From positions 1 to 25,199 of the IMG/VR virus record IMGVR_UViG_3300017743_000111: a DNA stretch of 25,199 nucleotides; one strand, 5' to 3'. Numbering within the stretch: position 1 is the first letter of the stretch; each line of letters starts with the position of its first letter. The notes beneath the pieces are model-generated. The model was given only the letters and a program-made list of their open reading frames with translations. It was not told the DNA's origin and did no database searches. This stretch comes from a virus. A program made the position numbers and the translations under genes. Shown one piece after another: positions 14,390 through 21,716 of this stretch.

Positions 14390-16095
14390 TATATTTTAAG
14401 AAGTTAAGATGGAAGAATTTTTTATCTACTGGTAATCAGTTTATAGAAGTTGACCTGGCAAAGTCACCATCAACATTAATCATAGGTTCTAACGGCTCAG
14501 GTAAATCTACTTTACTTGACGCATTATGTTTTTCTCTATTTAACAGACCATTTAGAACTATTAAGAAAGAGCAATTAGTAAACACAATCAATAATGCTGA
14601 TTGTGAGATACAGGTTGATTTTGAAACAAATGGTAAACAGTATAGAATTATTAGAGGTATCAAACCTAATTTATTTGAGATTTATTGTAATGATGTATTG
14701 ATAAACCAAGACGCCTCAAATGTAGATTATCAAAACATGTTAGAACAGAATATTTTAAAATGCAATTATCGTGCTTTCTGTCAAGTAGTAATATTAGGGT
14801 CATCATCATACGAGCCATTTATGCACCTACGAGCAAGATACAGACGAGAGGTTGTAGAGGAAATATTAGACATAAGAGTTTTTAGTCATATGGATTTATT
14901 GTTAAGACACAAACAAGCTGAACTATCTAAAAATATTGTAGATGTTAGGCATAGATATGATTTGATGTCAGAGAAATATCAATTACAGAAAGACCATTTT
15001 GAACACATACAAAATAGAGATAACACAGACATAGAAGATCGAAGATCACAACTAAAAGAAAATGATAAAAGTAATTATGAGTACAATCAAAAATTACAAT
15101 TGTTAAATGAGAAGATTATATCAACAAAGGCAGAGATATGGGGCGGTGATAAGTTTACAAGAAAGTCTGCTGACCTTTCTAAACTAGAGGCAAAGATAGA
15201 AACTAATTTATCTAATCATAGAAAGACTTTAGAATTTTTTAAGAATAATGATACTTGTAATACATGTACACAACCCATAGATAAAGCATTTAAACAAAGT
15301 AAAATATCAAGTGAAGAAAGTAAAATATCAGAGTTAGAAGCAGGCCTGACAAACCTATCAACAGAGATAATCAAAACACAGGATAAGATAACTGAATATA
15401 AAGCAGTAGAAAAAAGATTAAATGATTTAGATATATCTGTTGCAAAGGTTAACACCTCTATTTCAGAAATCAATAGACACTCAAATAGACTTGATATTGA
15501 GATACAGAAACTACAATCAGAAAAAGAAAACACAGGTAAGGTTGCACATGAATTAGACCAATTGAACGAGGACCTAAAACAAATAAATGTTGACAAAGAA
15601 AAAGTTATAGAAGAAAAAAAATACATTGATATTGCTAGAGAGATATTAAATGATACAGGTGTCAAGGCAAAGATAATTAAAAAGTATCTGCCTATAATGA
15701 ATAACTTAATTAATAAATATCTACAATCTATGGACTTCTTTGTTAACTTTCATTTAGATGAGGAGTTTAACGAAACAATTAAGAGTAGATTTAGAGATAC
15801 GTTTGTTTATAATAGTTTTAGTGAAGGTGAAAAATTAAGAATAGACCTTGCATTATTATTTACATGGCGAACAATCGCTAAGATGAAAAATAGTACAAAT
15901 ACAAATTTATTAATACTTGACGAGATATTTGATAGTAGTTTAGATGGTTCAGGTACCGAAGACTTCTTTAAAATATTAAAGTCATTGACAAGTGAAAATA
16001 CATTTATTATATCTCACAAAGGCGATATATTATTTGATAAGTTTACTAATATAATAAAATTTGAGAAATATAAAAACTTTACGAGGTTAGCATAA
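14386..16095 (+). CDS. 46: Recombination endonuclease subunit gp46 (Rad50/SbcC-like)
   Basis: gp46 is the SMC-like ATPase partner of gp47. The 569-residue protein (T4: 560) shows Walker A GSNGSGKST (34-42), two coiled-coil arms (about 165-285 and 300-420) meeting at a zinc-hook CNTC (Cys291, Cys294), the ABC signature SFSEGEKLR (about 476-484), and Walker B LLILDEIFD (about 507-515), then an ISHK switch. All elements needed for ATP-driven dimerisation are intact. It starts in an ATGA overlap with oxygenase G and ends overlapping the deformylase start by one base. Confidence 0.96.
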   Translation: MIYFKKLRWKNFLSTGNQFIEVDLAKSPSTLIIGSNGSGKSTLLDALCFSLFNRPFRTIKKEQLVNTINNADCEIQVDFETNGKQYRIIRGIKPNLFEIYCNDVLINQDASNVDYQNMLEQNILKCNYRAFCQVVILGSSSYEPFMHLRARYRREVVEEILDIRVFSHMDLLLRHKQAELSKNIVDVRHRYDLMSEKYQLQKDHFEHIQNRDNTDIEDRRSQLKENDKSNYEYNQKLQLLNEKIISTKAEIWGGDKFTRKSADLSKLEAKIETNLSNHRKTLEFFKNNDTCNTCTQPIDKAFKQSKISSEESKISELEAGLTNLSTEIIKTQDKITEYKAVEKRLNDLDISVAKVNTSISEINRHSNRLDIEIQKLQSEKENTGKVAHELDQLNEDLKQINVDKEKVIEEKKYIDIAREILNDTGVKAKIIKKYLPIMNNLINKYLQSMDFFVNFHLDEEFNETIKSRFRDTFVYNSFSEGEKLRIDLALLFTWRTIAKMKNSTNTNLLILDEIFDSSLDGSGTEDFFKILKSLTSENTFIISHKGDILFDKFTNIIKFEKYKNFTRLA

Positions 16096-16646
16096 TGATA
16101 TATAAATTATTACCACCAAACGATCCAAGAGTATTATCATCAATAGCAGAATTTGATATTGAAAGATTCAAAGATGAAGAAAAGATAGAACTAAAAGAAT
16201 TTGTAGATAATATGTTTGAGACCATGAAACAATATGGTGGTATAGGATTGTCTGCTAATCAAGTAGGTAAACCATATAGAATGTTTGTTATGGGTGATCA
16301 CCTAAATATACAAAAGAATAAGAAGTGGGTTTGTATTAATCCTAAAATTACAAATGTCACTAAAGAGTTGATAAGATATAAAGAAGGTTGTCTAACTTTT
16401 CCTTTCTTATTTTTAGATATAGAAAGACCACAAGATATATCGGTTGAGTACCTAGATGAAAATTTAGAAAAAAAAGAAGAACATATGTCAGGTATTGTGG
16501 CAAGATGTTTTCAACATGAATTTGACCATATGCAAGGCATAGTATTTACAGAGCATGTCAGTAAATTAAAACTAGAGATGTCAATAAAAAAAAGAAATAA
16601 AGAAATTAAAAAGGCACAAAAAAGATGGCAATCCTCACAGAATTAG
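16095..16646 (+). CDS. def: Peptide deformylase
   Basis: This enzyme removes the N-formyl group from nascent proteins. The 183-residue protein has the three diagnostic motifs: GIGLSANQ (49-56, motif 1), EGCL (97-100, motif 2 with metal ligand Cys99) and QHEFDH (140-145, motif 3 with His141, Glu142 and His145). Unlike very short phage deformylases it keeps a C-terminal helix with many lysines. Deformylases are known in marine T4-like phages, where they are thought to keep protein maturation going late in infection. It is coupled to gene 46 and overlaps the next gene by 22 bases. Confidence 0.95.
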   Translation: MIYKLLPPNDPRVLSSIAEFDIERFKDEEKIELKEFVDNMFETMKQYGGIGLSANQVGKPYRMFVMGDHLNIQKNKKWVCINPKITNVTKELIRYKEGCLTFPFLFLDIERPQDISVEYLDENLEKKEEHMSGIVARCFQHEFDHMQGIVFTEHVSKLKLEMSIKKRNKEIKKAQKRWQSSQN

Positions 16647-17251
16647 ATTTACCACAATATAAACAGAGTTTAAGAAAGTGTGTAGCGTTTTTAAATAACA
16701 TTGAATATTCACCTGTAAAAACAAAATACAACGCAAAGGGTGATTGGGATGCTATATCAATTAGAGGATATAGTGATGATGTAGGCAACATTTTAAAACC
16801 TGGTGTTTTAAAAAGTAATGTAGAACCATCTCATTTAAGATGGACACATCTATATGAAGAACCTGATTGTTTACCTATAAAAGAAATACTATCACATATA
16901 CCTGCTGAGTTTGAAAGAGTAAGAGTTATGAGATTAAAAGCAGGTACAACTATAAAAAAACATACAGACAAAATAGATAAAGAAATTAAGAATAAGAATA
17001 TTATTAGAATACACATACCATTAAAGACAAGTTTAAATGTTCACTTCTACCTATGGGAAGGTAAGGAACAACATCACTATAATTTAGAAACAGGAAAATA
17101 TTATTATACAGACGTTTCAAAACCACATGCTGTTCACAATAAAGCAGATTTTGATAGATTACATCTTGTGGTTGATTGTTATAATAACCCTAAAATAAAA
17201 AGTTTATTAGATGATGATAGATTAAATACAATGGTAGGCGTAGATATATGA
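16625..17251 (+). CDS. Aspartyl/asparaginyl beta-hydroxylase-like 2OG oxygenase (protein H)
   Basis: This 208-residue protein has a C-terminal cupin-like barrel: FERVRVMRLKAGTTIKKHTDK (96-116), IIRIHIPLKT, VHFYLWEG, and KYYYTDVSKPHAVHNKADFDRLHLVVD (158-184). The Fe(II) ligands are His113-Thr-Asp115 and His168, with Arg178 as likely 2OG contact. The AG-x(6)-H-x-D and PHAVxN patterns are typical of the Asp/Asn beta-hydroxylase branch, which in other settings modifies protein side chains. It starts inside the end of the deformylase gene, so the two may be co-regulated; a translation-related substrate is possible but unproven. Confidence 0.8.
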   Translation: MAILTELDLPQYKQSLRKCVAFLNNIEYSPVKTKYNAKGDWDAISIRGYSDDVGNILKPGVLKSNVEPSHLRWTHLYEEPDCLPIKEILSHIPAEFERVRVMRLKAGTTIKKHTDKIDKEIKNKNIIRIHIPLKTSLNVHFYLWEGKEQHHYNLETGKYYYTDVSKPHAVHNKADFDRLHLVVDCYNNPKIKSLLDDDRLNTMVGVDI

Positions 17252-17361
17252 GTTTTTTAGTATGGCACATGCTTGCGATATTGACAATTATGATAATATC
17301 GTTTATAATAGGTTATAGTGTAGGTGAAAAAAATGTTAATAGCAAAAGAAGAAGATTTTGA
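17248..17361 (+). CDS. Possible 37-residue single-span membrane protein
   Basis: A short frame starts at ATG 17248 in an ATGA overlap with the previous stop and ends at TGA 17359. It encodes one strongly hydrophobic span (about residues 3-24: LVWHMLAILTIMIISFIIGYSV), then a basic tail (KNVNSKRRR), the profile of a small type I or tail-anchored phage peptide. It fills the gap before the GNAT-like gene. However, a perfect sigma-70 promoter lies inside the same bases, and AT-rich promoter DNA easily reads as hydrophobic codons, so the frame may be incidental. The ribosome binding site is weak. Confidence 0.35.
   Translation: MSFLVWHMLAILTIMIISFIIGYSVGEKNVNSKRRRF
17281..17309 (+). promoter_or_regulatory. 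Perfect-consensus sigma-70 promoter
   Basis: TTGACA (17281-17286), an optimal 17-base spacer and TATAAT (17304-17309) match all twelve consensus positions. The start would be near 17316, 17 bases before the ATG at 17333 with AGGTG in between. It would drive the GNAT-like gene, oxygenase I and the methyltransferase early in infection. Confidence 0.72.
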
Positions 17362-17758
17362 ACAAGTAAAAACCATATTTTATAAACATAAGAAATGGTT
17401 TCCCCATGTAAGAACTGATTACATGAGGCGTATGATTGCAAAACAACAATTAATTTTAGAAGAAGGTATATTGATTACCTTTCATCACGCTAAAAGAAAA
17501 CAAACTATTGGCGATGTTCATGTGAAAAAAGGCGATACTGTATTACATCAAATTGCAAATGATGACCCAGGTAGTGGTAATGCAAAAGTAATATTACAGA
17601 ATTTTTTTGAGTGGTGTCCTAGAGATGTATTCTTATCAGTAAGATCAGACAACACAAAGGCATGTAGTTTCTATGAACAGATAGGAATGAAACTAGTAGG
17701 AGAAACTAGTTGGGCAAGAGGTACTTTACCAGGCAAGGTTTATGCAAAAAGAAAGTAA
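17333..17758 (+). CDS. GNAT-like acetyltransferase
   Basis: This 141-residue protein (from ATG 17333, chosen because AGGTG at 17322-17326 is well spaced; a GTG lies 9 bases earlier) has the general plan of a GCN5-related N-acetyltransferase: MLIAKEEDFEQVKTIFYKHK, a central strand pair, an acetyl-CoA-loop candidate DDPGSGNAKVILQNFFEW (about 77-94), and the diagnostic C-terminal block SVRSDNTKACSFYEQIGMKLVGE (about 102-124). The pyrophosphate-binding motif is degenerate. The substrate is unknown. A perfect early promoter precedes it. Confidence 0.65.
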   Translation: MLIAKEEDFEQVKTIFYKHKKWFPHVRTDYMRRMIAKQQLILEEGILITFHHAKRKQTIGDVHVKKGDTVLHQIANDDPGSGNAKVILQNFFEWCPRDVFLSVRSDNTKACSFYEQIGMKLVGETSWARGTLPGKVYAKRK

Positions 17759-18296
17759 TATATCATTTCACTCATTAAATAGTTTTTATATGATAACGAC
17801 ATTAGAAAAATTTAGTTTCTTTAATAGAAAGTTATTAGAACACTTTGATAAAATGCCTAACCTTAGTTTTGCTAATGTGACAAAAACTGATTGGTCTATG
17901 AGTAAAGAAGAGTCAGATAAGAAAACATACATCAAACCTTTTTTTAAAAAGATCACTCCTTACTATAATAAGATTGCAAAACAATTAGGTAAAAAAAGGT
18001 GGGGATGGAGAGCAGGCAATATCTGGTTTCAACAATATAATGAAAAGAGTGATCATCACTGGCACAATCACTGGTATGCTAATTGGACTAATGTATATTA
18101 TGTTGAACTGCCTGATAGATCATTAACAACACAATTATATGATACATTGAGAAAAAAAATTATAAATGTAAAATTAAGAGAGGGACAGTTATTAACTTTT
18201 CCCGCTCATGTAATGCACAGGTCACCTGTAAATAAATCTAAAGAAAGAAAAACTGTTATATCGTTTAATACTAATATAAACATGGAGACAAAATGA
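17742..18296 (+). CDS. 2OG-Fe(II) oxygenase-like protein I (HxH type)
   Basis: This 184-residue protein has the HxH-type layout of proteins F and G: WRAGNIWFQQYNEKSDHHWHNHWYANWTNVYYVELP (89-124), with His108-Asn-His110, then INVKLREGQLLTFPAHVMHRSPVNKSKERKTVISFN with distal His159 and Arg169. The start is uncertain: ATG 17742 overlaps the upstream gene by 17 bases and has AAGG very close, whereas ATG 17790 removes 16 residues but has no ribosome binding site. The gene overlaps the methyltransferase start by 4 bases, so the two are probably co-translated, which makes nucleic acid a conceivable target. Confidence 0.7.
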   Translation: MQKESNISFHSLNSFYMITTLEKFSFFNRKLLEHFDKMPNLSFANVTKTDWSMSKEESDKKTYIKPFFKKITPYYNKIAKQLGKKRWGWRAGNIWFQQYNEKSDHHWHNHWYANWTNVYYVELPDRSLTTQLYDTLRKKIINVKLREGQLLTFPAHVMHRSPVNKSKERKTVISFNTNINMETK

Positions 18297-19372
18297 CAAA
18301 CGCAATAGAGGTAGTTAGAGATTGGAAAGACAATAAAGGTTTTCCATACTATCCTGAAGATAGAAAATGGCGTAATGATGAATTTGCAAAACTAACATCT
18401 TTCAACAGAGATACATTATTAGATAGACAACATAAAATTATAGGTCAATCAACACATGGTTTATCACTTGCATGGTCTTATATGCACCACGCATGGTCAA
18501 TCAAATGTGGCACTATGAAGACGCCTATGGAGATATGGGAAGATGAAACACATTTAGAAAAAGGTATCAATAAGATATTGACAGGCACTTTCTTTACAAA
18601 GAGAGAAGCACATAAGATAACAAAATCAGATATGAGGGCAATGTTAAGAAGATACTCTGGCTCACAAATGGTATCTAATTTTAGACCTACAGCAGCTGCG
18701 ACTCTATATGATATATTTGTAGAAAAAGATAGTCCACTAGAGGGTACTGAAGCAGGTACAGTTTGGGATCCTAGTATGGGTTATGGTGGTCGTTTAATGG
18801 GTGCAATTGCAGCTGGTGTTAATTACATAGGCACAGACCCATGTGTTCCTACATATGCAGGTTTAGAAAAAATTAGAGATGAATATGGCCATGATCATAA
18901 ATCATATACACTATTAAGACAAGGTTCAGAAACTTACATACCTGAAGACAATAGTTTAGATTTTGTATTTACTAGTCCACCTTATCTAGGACACGAACAA
19001 TACGGTGATGAACCTGAACAATCATATAACAAGTTTAAAGTACAAGATGAATGGCGAAATGGTTTCTTATTACAGACTATTAAGAACGCCTATAAGGGAT
19101 TGAAACCTGGTAAATATGCAGGCTTCAATGTAGCAAATGTAAAATCATATAAGACCTTCGAAGAAGATACCTACGATTGTATGGTTGAGGCAGGATTTAA
19201 AGATATACAGATATGGTGGTTATCTTTATCAACTCAACAAGGAACAAAGGTACAATCTACACTAGAAGGCACAGAAACAGAAAAGAAACAATCTCAAAAC
19301 TACATAGGGCGATTCGCAAGGCCAGATGTTGCAGGTAGAAAATACGAACCAATATTCATTGGAATCAAGTAA
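18293..19372 (+). CDS. Predicted DNA methyltransferase (SPPY motif)
   Basis: This 359-residue protein carries the S-adenosylmethionine site WDPSMGYGGRLMGA (Asp159 onward), an acidic strand end YIGTDPC and the catalytic loop TSPPYLG (227-233). SPPY-type loops methylate exocyclic amino groups (N4-cytosine or N6-adenine). Motif I precedes motif IV in the chain. The N-terminal 150 residues (with HHAWSIKCGTMKTPMEIW and FRPTAAATLYDIF) are probably the target-recognition part. No restriction partner is beside it, so it looks like a solitary phage methyltransferase for protection or regulation. RNA cannot be excluded as substrate. Confidence 0.82.
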   Translation: MTNAIEVVRDWKDNKGFPYYPEDRKWRNDEFAKLTSFNRDTLLDRQHKIIGQSTHGLSLAWSYMHHAWSIKCGTMKTPMEIWEDETHLEKGINKILTGTFFTKREAHKITKSDMRAMLRRYSGSQMVSNFRPTAAATLYDIFVEKDSPLEGTEAGTVWDPSMGYGGRLMGAIAAGVNYIGTDPCVPTYAGLEKIRDEYGHDHKSYTLLRQGSETYIPEDNSLDFVFTSPPYLGHEQYGDEPEQSYNKFKVQDEWRNGFLLQTIKNAYKGLKPGKYAGFNVANVKSYKTFEEDTYDCMVEAGFKDIQIWWLSLSTQQGTKVQSTLEGTETEKKQSQNYIGRFARPDVAGRKYEPIFIGIK

Positions 19373-19453
19373 ATACCGACTCGTTCTTGTTTTGTTCTCA
19401 TAGCGCAACCTGACGCAGTTTAAATAACCTATATTTGACGTACCATTTAGTGC

Positions 19454-19491
19454 TTGTTTAATATACCGTAATAGTGTAGCATAAGTGTATA
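19454..19491 (+). promoter_or_regulatory. Twin promoter motif, copy 1
   Basis: In the 112-base gap before the metallopeptidase gene: TTGTTT (19454-19459), 17-base spacer, TAGCAT (19477-19482), then TGTATA (19486-19491). The 14 bases AATAGTGTAGCATA (19470-19483) are identical to copy 2 before the AAA+ gene, with the CTTGT and TGTATA flanks at the same distances. A second candidate, TTGACG (19435-19440), 16-base spacer, TTTAAT (19457-19462), overlaps it. Confidence 0.55.
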
Positions 19492-19493
19492 TT

Positions 19494-20132
19494 ATGAATA
19501 AAAACACTATGAATAAATCACAACTTGCAAAATTACTTGCTACTGAAAATATAGAAGTACAAGAAAACGCTGTACAGACTGCTTCGTTTGATGTAGTTAA
19601 CAGAGTATTAACAATCCCAATATTTAAAGAAGAACACAAATATAAACATGTATATGACATGTTAGTAGGACATGAGGTATCTCATGCTTTACATACACCA
19701 TCTGATTCATGGAAAGAGATGGCAAAAAGAACTAAAGAATTTAAGTCATTTGTAAATGTTATTGAAGACGCTAGAATTGACAAGTTAATTCAAAAGAAGT
19801 ATCCTGGTTTAACAGATGATTACCTACAAGGTTTTGATAAGATGTTAAAAGATGATTTCTTTAAAACAAAAGGTAAGAACTTACAAAATGATTATGCTCT
19901 TATTGATAAGATCAACTTATATTATAAGTCTTCAAAAAGATTAGATTTCAATTTTACTCCTAAAGAAAAAATCCTAGTTAACGCTGTTGACAAGTGTAAA
20001 ACCTTTGATGATGTTTTAAAGTTATCAGAGGAAATACTAGGGTATTGTAAAGATGAATTAAGAAAAATCAACAATTACAAAAAGTTTATACACAAGACCC
20101 TAATGGTGAGAAGGTTGGTGACTCTGATTTAG
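19494..20132 (+). CDS. Metallopeptidase-VWA protein, N-terminal part (frame broken)
   Basis: This part holds a zinc-metallopeptidase domain: MLVGHEVSHALHTP with HEVSH at 19671-19685, followed about 35 residues later by the acidic third-ligand candidate VIEDARIDKLI. The frame starts at ATG 19494 (a GTG at 19485 falls inside the promoter motif; ATG 19509 is another option) and stops at 20132, but the last residues (KTLMVRRLVTLI) look like out-of-frame translation. The -1 frame is open from 20057 and continues into an acidic linker and the VWA domain. One inserted A in the five-A run at 20079-20083 would join both into a protein of about 713 residues. See the next entry. Confidence 0.75.
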   Translation: MNKNTMNKSQLAKLLATENIEVQENAVQTASFDVVNRVLTIPIFKEEHKYKHVYDMLVGHEVSHALHTPSDSWKEMAKRTKEFKSFVNVIEDARIDKLIQKKYPGLTDDYLQGFDKMLKDDFFKTKGKNLQNDYALIDKINLYYKSSKRLDFNFTPKEKILVNAVDKCKTFDDVLKLSEEILGYCKDELRKINNYKKFIHKTLMVRRLVTLI

Positions 20133-21634
20133 ATAGTGAGTCTTCATCTAGTAAAAGTACAGATGAAAAATTAGACGAATGGTTAGAGAAGAAGTCAGAA
20201 TCAGATGGTGATAATGATGATACTGATAATAAAAAAGAATCAAATACAATAGGTGCTAACGGTGCAGGTGGCGAAGGTACTGCTACTGAATTGAGATCAT
20301 TAACTAATGATGATATGGATAGTGCTGTGAAAGGTATTACAGATGATCAGGCTAGACAACGTGACTATTGCGAATTACCAAAAGTTAATCTTAAAAAATT
20401 AATTATTCCTTATCAAAAGTTTATTAGAGATATTATGGTTTATGATAAACAACACCATAATACAGAATATGATAAACAACAAATCAATAAGGCAAAAGTT
20501 AGAACTCAAAAATTTATGAAAGAGTCTTCTAATGTTGTAAATTATCTAGTTAAAGAATTTGAGATGAAAAAAAATGCCAAGTTATATGCTCGTGCTTCAC
20601 AGGATAAAACAGGTATTATTGACCCTCTAAAATTACATAGTTATAAATTTGCTGAAGATATATTTAAAAAGATTACAACTGTACCTAATCAAAAAAATCA
20701 CGGTATGATTTTATTACTTGATTGGTCTGGCTCAATGCAAAAACATTTACTACCAACAGTAGAACAATTATTAAACTTGACTCTATTCTGTAAAAAGATC
20801 AATATACCTTTTTCAGTTTATGCGTTTATGAATAATCATAGAGAAACCAAAGATGACTATACAGACTCAGGTTTTTCTGTGACTAATAAATCTTTACAAC
20901 CAGATGGTTCAACTAGACTTGTTCAAGTGTTTTCACATAAACAATCAAAAGTTGATTACATGAGAAGTGCTACTATATTACATAGGGCTGCAATGTACTT
21001 TAATGACTATGGATATAGAAGACATGATCATATGTTAGAGGATGAATCAGTACCTTCTATCTCTGGTGATTACTATCTATCTTCAACACCACTTAATGAG
21101 TCGTTGATTGCCTTAGATACTATAATTGCTAAATTTAAAAAAGATTATAATACAGATAAACTTTCACTTGTTACCTTAACAGATGGTGCTTCTAATTCAA
21201 TGAATCACAAAGGTCATGGTGAGATTTATGTAAAACTTAATAACAGATATGTACAGGCTGGTAGTTATTGGGGCGACAACAAAGACCTTACTAGTGTTAT
21301 GTTAAAGTATCTTAAAAAGAAATATGATTTACAGACTATTGGTTTCTATCTAGTTTCAAAATATAGAGAATTACAATACATGTTAAGAGTGCCATATAAT
21401 AAAGAGATGTTGGCTAGAAAAATGTTTACTAAAGATAAGTTTATTGCTGACTATTCAAAGGCGTATGATGTTTACTTCTATGTTAAATCTGATACTAGGG
21501 TTACGAATCAAGTGTTTAATTCTAATTCAGATTCAACCAATAAGAGAACTTTAAAAAAGATGTTTATGTCTGGTATGAAAAATAGAATAAACAGTAGGGT
21601 TTTATTACAGAATTTTATTAAGAGGATCGCTTAA
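20081..21634 (+). CDS. Metallopeptidase-VWA protein, C-terminal CobT-like part
   Basis: Read in the -1 frame relative to the upstream part, this gives an acidic, Ser/Asp/Glu-rich linker (about 20102-20290, ending GANGAGGEG), a helical segment, then a von Willebrand A domain. The metal-ion-dependent adhesion site is DWSGS (20720-20734), with the later Thr-Asp in LVTLTDGASN near 21175. This linker-plus-VWA order resembles the CobT subunit of cobaltochelatase and other VWA partners of MoxR-type ATPases. A stand-alone start would have to be a TTG at 20291 or ATG at 20315, leaving the coding-like linker untranslated, so I read it as the second half of the upstream gene. Confidence 0.75.
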   Translation, partial: KVYTQDPNGEKVGDSDLDSESSSSKSTDEKLDEWLEKKSESDGDNDDTDNKKESNTIGANGAGGEGTATELRSLTNDDMDSAVKGITDDQARQRDYCELPKVNLKKLIIPYQKFIRDIMVYDKQHHNTEYDKQQINKAKVRTQKFMKESSNVVNYLVKEFEMKKNAKLYARASQDKTGIIDPLKLHSYKFAEDIFKKITTVPNQKNHGMILLLDWSGSMQKHLLPTVEQLLNLTLFCKKINIPFSVYAFMNNHRETKDDYTDSGFSVTNKSLQPDGSTRLVQVFSHKQSKVDYMRSATILHRAAMYFNDYGYRRHDHMLEDESVPSISGDYYLSSTPLNESLIALDTIIAKFKKDYNTDKLSLVTLTDGASNSMNHKGHGEIYVKLNNRYVQAGSYWGDNKDLTSVMLKYLKKKYDLQTIGFYLVSKYRELQYMLRVPYNKEMLARKMFTKDKFIADYSKAYDVYFYVKSDTRVTNQVFNSNSDSTNKRTLKKMFMSGMKNRINSRVLLQNFIKRIA

Positions 21635-21653
21635 TGTGCGACATTTTGCGCTC

Positions 21654-21691
21654 TTGTGAAATCGCTAGAAATAGTGTAGCATATATGTATA
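21654..21691 (+). promoter_or_regulatory. Twin promoter motif, copy 2
   Basis: TTGTGA (21654-21659), 17-base spacer, TAGCAT (21677-21682) and TGTATA (21686-21691) lie between the VWA and AAA+ genes. The 14-base core AATAGTGTAGCATA (21670-21683) is identical to copy 1. Start near 21689, with AAAGGA (21703-21708) then placed correctly before ATG 21717. Confidence 0.58.
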
Positions 21692-21716
21692 ACTTAACTA
21701 TGAAAGGACTTATATA

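Noticed and set aside
15216-15665. 149-residue minus-strand open frame opposite gene 46
   Set aside because: It lies wholly opposite the coiled-coil part of gp46, whose AT-rich helical codons read as a Ser/Phe-rich antisense frame; no ribosome binding site or motif.
17313-17324. ATAGTGTAGGTG, similar to the twin promoter motif
   Set aside because: It lacks the downstream TGTATA and the upstream CTTGT at the right distance, and it coincides with the ribosome binding site of the GNAT-like gene.
20078-20084. C AAA AAG as a programmed -1 slippery heptamer
   Set aside because: The first base breaks the X XXY YYZ pattern and no strong downstream hairpin or pseudoknot is visible; a missing A in the homopolymer is simpler.
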